A stretch of DNA of 64,000 nt, from the NCBI GenBank assembly GCA_963682055.1, contig OY821742.1, positions 33,823,060 through 33,887,059 of the forward strand, read 5' to 3'. Within the stretch, counting starts at the first letter, position 1, and each line of letters starts with the position of its first letter. The position numbers and the translations under genes are program-made. Source of the DNA: Primula veris. Lineage: Eukaryota; Streptophyta; Magnoliopsida; Ericales; Primulaceae. Shown here piece after piece: positions 57,360 through 64,000 of the stretch. The notes under the pieces are model-generated. The model saw nothing but the letters and a program-made list of their open reading frames with translations. It was not told the origin of the DNA and did no database searches.

Positions 57360-59355
57360 AATGAGTTACCAGATATTACTGGAGAGTTGAAGATCTTGCC
57401 TTTGAAGAGAGACCCAGAAAGGTAAGTTATTTTGAAGTAACTCTTTAGTTAAGGGTCATGCTAATTTGGTGTTATTGAATCTTTTGTCTAACAATTAACC
57501 ATCTGGACCAGTCGCAAAGTCTGTATCCGATTTTTAATTATTTAATCTGTTTCTTAAGGGAAAGCAAAATAAGAGAAATAGAGGCTTCATTCGAGGCATG
57601 CAAATTGTTGCCTGTTCATGCAACCAATAAAGAGCTACAGCCTATCGAACCTCTTCCCCTGCTTCCTGATTTTGAGAGGTATCGAACTTTTTTTTATTTT
57701 TTTCTTTTCTAATGTGTAGTTAGAACCCATATGGAAGTTTAGTTCCATTAATGACTTCAAGGTATCTGTATGTAACAGTAACATAGGTATGTGATTCAAA
57801 GGTCTATTTAAGAGTCTAAATTTCTTTTTTTACTAGAGTCCTAACCATATTTCAGGTTGTCTTCATCTGGTTCCTACTGTAGTGTTTTTTTTTCCTTTAC
57901 TAGTATATGATGTCCTTGCGGCAAAAGTTATTATCAAGTCGCATCAACTTAATCTTAATTTACTATCTAAAGTATTCCTTTGTTCAAGTTTAAAATGAGT
58001 GGATTCACAAAGTTTCACAGCCTTAAGGAAGGGGAACACTGCTTTTCTCAAACTTTGAGTCTGCAATAACGTGCATTTGCACATTTTAGGATGTCTGAGA
58101 TGTAAAGTTTCATAGTGGGTAGTTTATGTAATGTTCTCAATCGTTATGACAATACCTATCTGATGGGCATGTAACTTCTATTTCCTGCTGTTTTGAAAAC
58201 GCCTTACGAGTTGGTTGCAGTTTTATGAACCATCACATGTGAGAAATGGTGTTTTCACAAACTTACTTGGTATAATATATGGTGGATATAACTTCTCAGT
58301 ATGAAAACTTGCTAATAGTTTCATGTTAACTTTATTAAGTCGTCATAGTATCTTATTTTCCATTTTGCCAAAAACCGTTTCCAGAAGGCTAACCTCTATA
58401 TGTTACAAGAACTAATTGTTTTATCACCTCTTTGTTGCTTCATAACAGATCTCATATGAACCATATGATTGTTTTCTACTTTCTTATTTGGATCTGAGCT
58501 TTTTTCAAAATGCTTTGGTTTTTACAGGCTTAATGATCAATTTGTAGTTGCTACCTTTGAGAGCAATCCAACTGATGACTCAGAGACCTATAACAAGTTG
58601 GACAAATCTGTTCGTGAAGCTTGTGAATCCAAGGTATCACTATAAATAACGATCTTAATTTGACATTTCATTTATCTATATTTGGGTTTATCAACATAGC
58701 CGCAGGGGAAAGTATAAGAAGTCCTCAATTTTTTTCTTGTAACCATAAATTATGGTCTTAATTTCATCTTTTGTTTTCTTTTGTTTTATGTAGACTTCAA
58801 GTCGGATTCCATAATGGAACCGGAAACCCGATTTTTATCCACATCTTTTCCTCTTTGATAAATTTCATATTTATATTATTTGGTAACTGGGAGTGGTCAT
58901 ACATGCCTAATTGCGTTTCTTAATCCCCTGCAGGCTATCCAGAAAAGTTGTGTCGTAAAAGACTCAGAAACAGCTGGTACAGTGAAGTTTTTAGCTTATT
59001 TAGCCCCACTATCTGATGAGATATGTGATGTATATCCAAGTCTTTATTTTTCTGTATTAGTTGATTAAATATAAATTTGAAAAATGAGTATTTGAAATAC
59101 TTTGTTGTAGCAAGCTATAAAGAGTATGTGGTGGCTCTATTTTATCTTATAATTTTTTTTTTCAAATATTGACATTTTCGTATGTAAGAAAGTTGATCAG
59201 CTAAAATTGACAAGAATTGGTCAATAATGAATAGCACAAGTTTTCGTCATTTCTCTCCGCACATTAATTTAACATCCTGTTGACACCGTTGACAGATGAA
59301 GCATATGAACAATGAAAAAGAAGATGTCTCTTGCCCTAATAAAAGATATATATGA
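57360..59355 (+). pseudogene. PAF1/ELF7 homologue, internally deleted and truncated (five exons visible)
   Basis: Exons with GT-AG introns: 57360-57421 (NELPDITGELKILPLKRDPE), 57559-57678 (ESKIREIEASFEACKLLPVH, NKELQPIEPLPLLPDFER), 58528-58633 (LNDQFVVATFESNPTDDSET, NKLDKSVREACESK), 58934-59029 (AIQKSCVVKDSETAG, VKFLAYLAPLSDEICD) and probably 59296-59355 (MKHMNNEKEDVSC). These match PAF1, called ELF7 in Arabidopsis, a subunit of the PAF1 transcription-elongation complex needed for FLC expression and flowering time. Between the first two exons the family normally has over 100 further residues (TSLEK to LTEKQAKEL); here they are missing, yet intron phase keeps the frame (AG|G arginine). The N-terminal proline-rich part and the C-terminus are absent. 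Introns are retained, so this is a DNA-level gene fragment. Confidence 0.8.
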
Positions 59356-59427
59356 TTCAACAACTCAGATATATAGAAGCTAAACAATTAAAACTAGTTT
59401 TATTCTTGGGAAAATTCTATTACATGA

Positions 59428-59575
59428 TGTTAGTAAAGTTAGTTAGGCCCCTCTGTTCTAGTACATAAAGTGTTTGAATATATATTCTTTTGTTAGTGCA
59501 GAAAACCTCCGGGTAAAGTTGATTTGTTTTCTCATTTTGATCAATGAAATATGATTTTAACTATCGCAATTTTAG
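59428..59575 (+). repeat. Dispersed repeat, partner at 4918-5075
   Basis: Same phrases as 4918-5075 (TTAGTTAGGCCCCTCTGTTC, GTGCAGAAAAC, TTTGATCAATGAAATATGAT). It lies about 70 bp beyond the last PAF1-like exon. Confidence 0.75.
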
Positions 59576-61005
59576 TTCTTCTTAAGGAAAATTAAATAAT
59601 TTCGTCCGGCGTTGGGACTTTTTTTTGTTGAAAATCAAGATCTTTATGACGTTATTTTAAATTATATGGGACCAAGGTTGAGTTCTGTTTCCAGGAAGAT
59701 TATGGGATAACATTTACATTGAGCTCATATGATTACCATCCCTAAATCGTCAGTTTGCTTCATATGCTTATACTCTCAAATAAACTCTTTTGACAAATCA
59801 TTCACAACTCATGTTACATGTTCAAATCACTCTATATTTAGTGCAAAATACTATATTAAAAAAAAAATCTTTGACGTTAGTTGTTTTCGATGATATCATT
59901 TTCATGTGCTGGAAGATGGAACTAAATATACTATACAGCTGTAAGAGTAAAGATCGTTATTCATCGCATTTCAGATAAGACCAACTATTTATGAGGTAAA
60001 AGCTCTAAAATTTAGTATTATGGTCGTAAATCTTTTATTCATACTTTTTCTTATATATATTAATGGTGGAAAACCAGACTTTTTATTTTATTATTTATCA
60101 TCATCAAACTATGACTTTATCCCAAGAATTTCGGGTCGGCTATATAAAGCCAAATATAAAATTATTCTTTTTCACGCAATCAATTTTCCTTCGCTATATT
60201 TTTTTCTCCAATGCTATTTGATCATCGATTTGCCTTATACTCATGTAATCACGAATCAATCACAGGTACTATTCAAATGTATTTGGTTGATCATTTTAAA
60301 GTTTTATTTGGTTTTCTGACTTGAAAAAATCAAAAGTTTTATATTTGTGCTACATGTTCTGTGAAAACCAAACTTATTTGATGTGGGCAAGAATGTGTAT
60401 ATTTCTGCTGAATAGTTGCATTATTCCTTTTGTAGCAAGTTGTGTGTAATAACTTTAATGTATAAATCTCTTGATCTTGAAGATCAAGCCGGTTTTATAT
60501 TTGTTACCCTTTGCCAATTGTGTATAGTATTTTTTCAAATGTAGGTGATTCTTGCCACATGATCTAGCTGGATTGAAATCAGGATCCGGGTTACTTTTCA
60601 AGAGTTTCAGAAATTTCCCTGAGTATTTTAAAGATAGATAGACAAGAGTAGAAAATGGTTAGTTGCAGTGAAATGGCTGAGAAAAAAGGAACCTTCTGTT
60701 TAAGAAATTGAAGGAAAATGCTGGTATACCTTTATGTGAAATTGCAGAATTCGTTATCTTCTCAGTATTGGGTTGTACATATGACTCATTGTGTCTACGT
60801 GTTTTAAATAGGATGCAGGGACATAGTTATCGAACAATTTATCTAACCTGGACCCTGGTAGCTTTATTTCTGTAATACTATTAGGCTCTCGTTACATTTT
60901 GGAAGGGCTTCTGCCATGTTAGTATAACTTATACTATGTTCAATTTTGACGTATCTACATTTTCTGGTAAGATAGATGTATGCAAGTATTCTAATCAAGA
61001 ACTTG
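59576..61005. other. Intergenic; one direct-repeat copy, otherwise nothing recognised
   Basis: Contains the second copy of the 56.77-kb direct repeat (60262-60412). Two short ORFs (59790-59978 and 60020-60319) are AT-rich with no recognisable domain and are not called as genes. Confidence 0.55.
60262..60412 (+). repeat. Direct repeat flanking the PAF1-like fragment, copy 2
   Basis: Counterpart of 56765-56912; see shared phrases there. The two copies bracket the gene fragment 3.5 kb apart. Confidence 0.75.
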
Positions 61006-61007
61006 TA

Positions 61008-61242
61008 CTCCCTCTGTTCCCATTTAATTGTCTATTACGAAACTACGTACAATTTTGATCGGCTTATAACTTATATCAAACTTGTCGAAATAATTTTTTT
61101 AAAAATTTAATCATAAAATATAACATTTGAACTATATGGTTAACTTTTAAAAAATTTCATTCCGACAATTTTGATACAAGTTATTAACCGGTCAAAATTG
61201 CACGTAGTTTCATAATGGACAATTAAATAGGAACGGAGGGAG
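61008..61242. mobile_element. Stowaway-type MITE (Tc1/mariner)
   Basis: Terminal inverted repeats CTCCCTCTGTTCC and GGAACGGAGGGAG, flanked by TA duplications at 61006-61007 and 61243-61244. The 235 bp are internally self-complementary (TACGAAACTACGTACAATTTTGA against TCAAAATTGCACGTAGTTTCATAA). A textbook Stowaway end sequence; no coding capacity. Confidence 0.95.
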
Positions 61243-61458
61243 TAATTATTTTTAAAATTTACAGTTTACTTGAAGTATTTTGAAATTTACAGTTTACTAG
61301 CAATGAACAGATGCAAAACTCCCATTACATTCATAAAGACATGAACAACCAACATCATCGATTTGCTCAAACATTACCAAGGTGATGAACGTACAATGAA
61401 TCTCGCTGAGAGTCCCAGTGTGTCGCCATGTCAGTGTAAGTAAAATTTGAATAAAAAC

Positions 61459-62015
61459 CAATGTTTTCAAAAGCACGCTTTAAAGTGCTAAAAACTCGAT
61501 AAAGCTCTTTGCTAAAATAATTTGCCTACGCTTTTTGGCTGGTAAAGCGCTATTAGTGCGCTTTTATCATGTTTTTTTACGCTTTTATCACTCATTTTGC
61601 GCTTTTTCAGGACTTTTAGTTTTTTTTTATTTGTTCAGAAAACTACGAAAACGACGTTGATTTACGGTTAGCAATTTCACGAAAAACTTAATTCCTAACA
61701 AATTCTACCACATGTACTAGTGATACTTAATCTCTCATTTTGACAAACTATAACATTTGAAAATTTTAAGTAATAAAATACTTAAATCCGTATTTTTTTG
61801 CTATTTATAAAATATTTCAATTTTTTTATATAGAAAATTGTTAAATGATGTTTTCAAAATATACATTAAACATGTATATTTTTTAGATATTTCTAACATG
61901 TATATTTTAATACTATAAAAACTTTACGCTTTACGCTTCAAATTTACGCTTTTAGCGATTTAAGGATATCTCTCGTAAAAACGTTTTGATCAGCTTATCG
62001 ATTTTTAAAACATTG
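61459..62015. mobile_element. hAT-type MITE with 8-bp target duplication
   Basis: Flanked by ATAAAAAC at 61451-61458 and 62016-62023. The ends CAATGTTTTCAAAAGC and GATTTTTAAAACATTG are inverted repeats. The interior is rich in ACGCTTT/AAAGCG motifs able to pair across the element. An 8-bp duplication with CA-starting ends fits the hAT superfamily. 557 bp, non-coding. Confidence 0.85.
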
Positions 62016-62861
62016 ATAAAAACACTACAAAATATCTTATTTTTTGCTAATAATTGCTTGAATTATTTCCAAGGAGATAATACTCTAATTTTGTATGTTA
62101 GAAATCAATGAACTCTATGATTCTAAGTGCTTATTTTGTTGGCATCAAGACCTTTTTGGGAAAAGAAAAATGTTCTGTTAATCGTTCAGACTTCGTCAGT
62201 ACTTCCATGCATATATTTGTATGTTCTCCCAATTCATAGCCGGTTACAAGATTTGACATTTTAGATTTCTCAAAAATGTTGAGCTTTCCTTTTTTCATTG
62301 AGAGAGAGCAATGGTTTTTATGTTACCACAAGCTAAACCATCATGAATAAAAAATGCGTACACGAAATCCAAAGGTTTCATGCTTGTTTCTAAAAATTTG
62401 GCTTCTAGAACCGGTGAGGGTCTAACAAAAGGAGGGCGCCTTCGAAGTACCTGATAATGTCCAACAAAACAGCATAAGTACAACCATCGGGAAACTTAAT
62501 CAGATTTACATAGAGGAAAACCCCCGGAAAAAGTCATGGGAAACACCAGTTTGCATTTGATTCCACAAAGTTTTGCATATTGAATGGTTCTTTTTGGTAT
62601 GTAAATGGTGTAACTCATTTATTCTGATATAGCTATCATAGTTCTGCCATAGATGACATAATTCAACTGTACTTAAAAGTTAAAACCAATCAACTTTTAC
62701 AGCAATAAAAGCAATCAAACTAATTTCATCTTGGTTCTTTAGATTTCATGTACTCATTGATTTTTGTGAGGTTTGGTTTATGTCCCCCTCCTATGTACGT
62801 GATGCTATTATATATAGGTAGGGGACTGCCTAACCCCCCTCCAATATGGAGTGTTTCTGGA
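62016..62861. other. Intergenic, nothing recognised
   Basis: No clear gene. A 62-codon minus-strand ORF at 62295-62483 has no recognisable domain. It might belong to the neighbouring kinase fragment but shows no kinase motif. Confidence 0.5.
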
Positions 62862-62949
62862 TTAAAAAAAAACTGATTTCATCTTTATTTCAAAATCTGG
62901 TGTCATGTGGATATCCTTGTCTTCACCTCTCTGCGATCTAGTGTGCCGA

Positions 62950-63229
62950 TGTGTAAGATATTGTTGATTATGTACATGTGTATGACCATTTATAGCTAAC
63001 GATGCAGCTGCATCAACTTTATCATCAACATTACTATCAACTTTGACGTAGAATTTTGGAGTGGGTTGTGAATTTAACCCATAGCGAACCATAATTTTGT
63101 AAAATGCCGGTTGTTTTGATTGTGGAAGATCCATATCATTGGTAAGCAAAATCTGCATCTGGGCATAACATAAATTAATGTTTTGTCGATTAAATCTGTG
63201 GCTTTTCCTTCTTCCTGCAAATTCCATGC
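62950..63229 (-). pseudogene. Last exon of an S-domain-type receptor-like kinase, with internal deletion
   Basis: Read leftward. A splice acceptor (TTTACCAG) at 63230 is followed by AWNLQEEGKATDLIDKTLI, the start of the last kinase exon in G-type lectin S-receptor kinases. About 35-40 residues that normally follow (cysteine, RCIHVGLLCVQ and DRPTM motifs) are missing. After a frame change comes QILLTNDMDLPQSKQPAFYK, the usual end of the kinase region. A degenerate tail (ASLAINGHTHV) may correspond to the family's C-terminal SxxSIN motif. The intact protein would be a plasma-membrane kinase; only a dead exon is here. Family call is moderately certain, subfamily less so. Confidence 0.6.
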
Positions 63230-63299
63230 CTGGTAAATCACAAATTATATGTTGATAAGCATTTAATAAAATTAATATGAGACAAATCATGATTGCTCA

Positions 63300-64000
63300 A
63301 AAAAAGACTATATTCCTTTAACTTCACAAATATTGGGCTTTCTTAAATGAAGCTTTTAGTTAATTACCAAGCTCCTGAAGTTTACAACAAAATTTTGGCT
63401 TTTCTAGATCGAAACTGTTAGGCAATAAGCTATTTTGGGATAGACATAACAAAACGCAACAAATTATATGTTGAAAAGTTTTTGCTCGTTTCGGCTTTTT
63501 CGTACTTTTTTTTCCGAGTATTTTTTCTTTTTATTTTGAGTGATTATTTAGTCCTTCAAGACACAATACTTCTTCTCTTTTTCTGCCCTTTTCAACTATT
63601 ACTAACAAAGTAGCCCCGTCCAATGGAGGGTGTCGACTCATCGGTGTCGATTTGTTAATGTCAATCCTAAAATATTTCTTAAATTTATTTGTATTGCAAT
63701 ATATGGTCTATAATTAATTTGACATGTGTTCTTTATATTTGGTCTTGTTTTTTATATCCAAAAAAAATCATTTTGAAATTTACATAATGACTTTCTCAAC
63801 ATGTTGAAAATGGCTGACACGATAACAGTTTTTTAAAGCCTTTTTTCTCTTGTTAGGTATTACCGTCTTAATACCTCCAACGTGCACTCTAGTTTTAATA
63901 CTATGTTATTTTTGTCAGTCCAGCAATATGTTATTAGTAGTTTTTTTTCAACTACAAGCGATTAATTTACTTATCTAAGAAAATTGAAAATATTGCAATG
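63300..64000. other. Intergenic, nothing recognised
   Basis: AT-rich sequence to the window edge; could contain intron sequence of the receptor-kinase copy. Confidence 0.5.

Noticed and set aside
59790..60319. Two ORFs of 62 and 99 codons after the PAF1-like fragment, considered as further exons
   Set aside because: Their translations are AT-driven (Phe/Ile/Leu/Tyr-rich) and do not resemble the missing PAF1 regions.

Overview
The window is nuclear DNA of a flowering plant, almost certainly a eudicot. It is AT-rich and dominated by nested retrotransposons of plant-specific lineages (Tat, Athila and Tekay-like Ty3/gypsy, Ty1/copia, L1-type LINEs, TRIMs, Stowaway and hAT MITEs). The host-gene pieces are plant genes (TOPLESS-related, PAF1/ELF7, an S-domain-like receptor kinase). 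I cannot name the species. I see no intact host gene and no tRNA or rRNA gene.

Left part (1-21.4 kb). A minus-strand LTR element without coding capacity (LTR 3717-4917, PBS 3702-3713) runs off the left edge. It is followed by a LINE tail (5.7-6.9 kb), a broken 'putative plant transposon protein' gene (7.8-9.4 kb), and a nearly spacer-free 1.9-kb inverted repeat of plant-mobile-domain (PMD) fragments (9.76-11.69 kb). Then come the C-terminal end of a TOPLESS-related gene (12.46-13.03 kb), a TRIM (13.13-13.64 kb), a second long inverted repeat (13.72-15.88 kb) and a second, longer LINE relic (17.6-20.8 kb).

Middle part (21.7-42.5 kb). An Athila-type element on the minus strand has its 3' LTR split by a 14.8-kb Tat-lineage element (23.05-37.85 kb). 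The Tat element has gag, protease, RT, two RNase H domains and integrase in one reading frame broken only by stop codons. A convergent antisense gene follows, encoding a PMD protein with a coiled-coil tail. Its 5' LTR has lost the promoter half; the 3' LTR is complete, with a TATA box.

Right-middle part (42.9-56.5 kb). A Ty1/copia element with matching 5-bp target duplications inserted into a repeat unit ('AB') that begins with a TRIM-type LTR. About 5.9 kb was later lodged in the copia RNase H region. That insert holds a Tekay-like LTR, MITEs, an Athila LTR piece and a second AB unit that still shows the site without copia. The MITE/flank/Athila block in the insert is a paralogue of 21.7-23.05 kb.

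Right end (56.5-64 kb). Five exons of a PAF1 (ELF7) homologue with a frame-preserving loss of middle exons, a Stowaway MITE, a hAT-type MITE with an 8-bp target duplication, and the damaged last exon of a receptor-like kinase.

Most likely no product here is made intact. The features of most biological interest are the PMD sequences (in the retrotransposon antisense gene and in the hairpin), a duplicated cysteine module in the Tat gag region, and the self-nested repeat history around the copia element.
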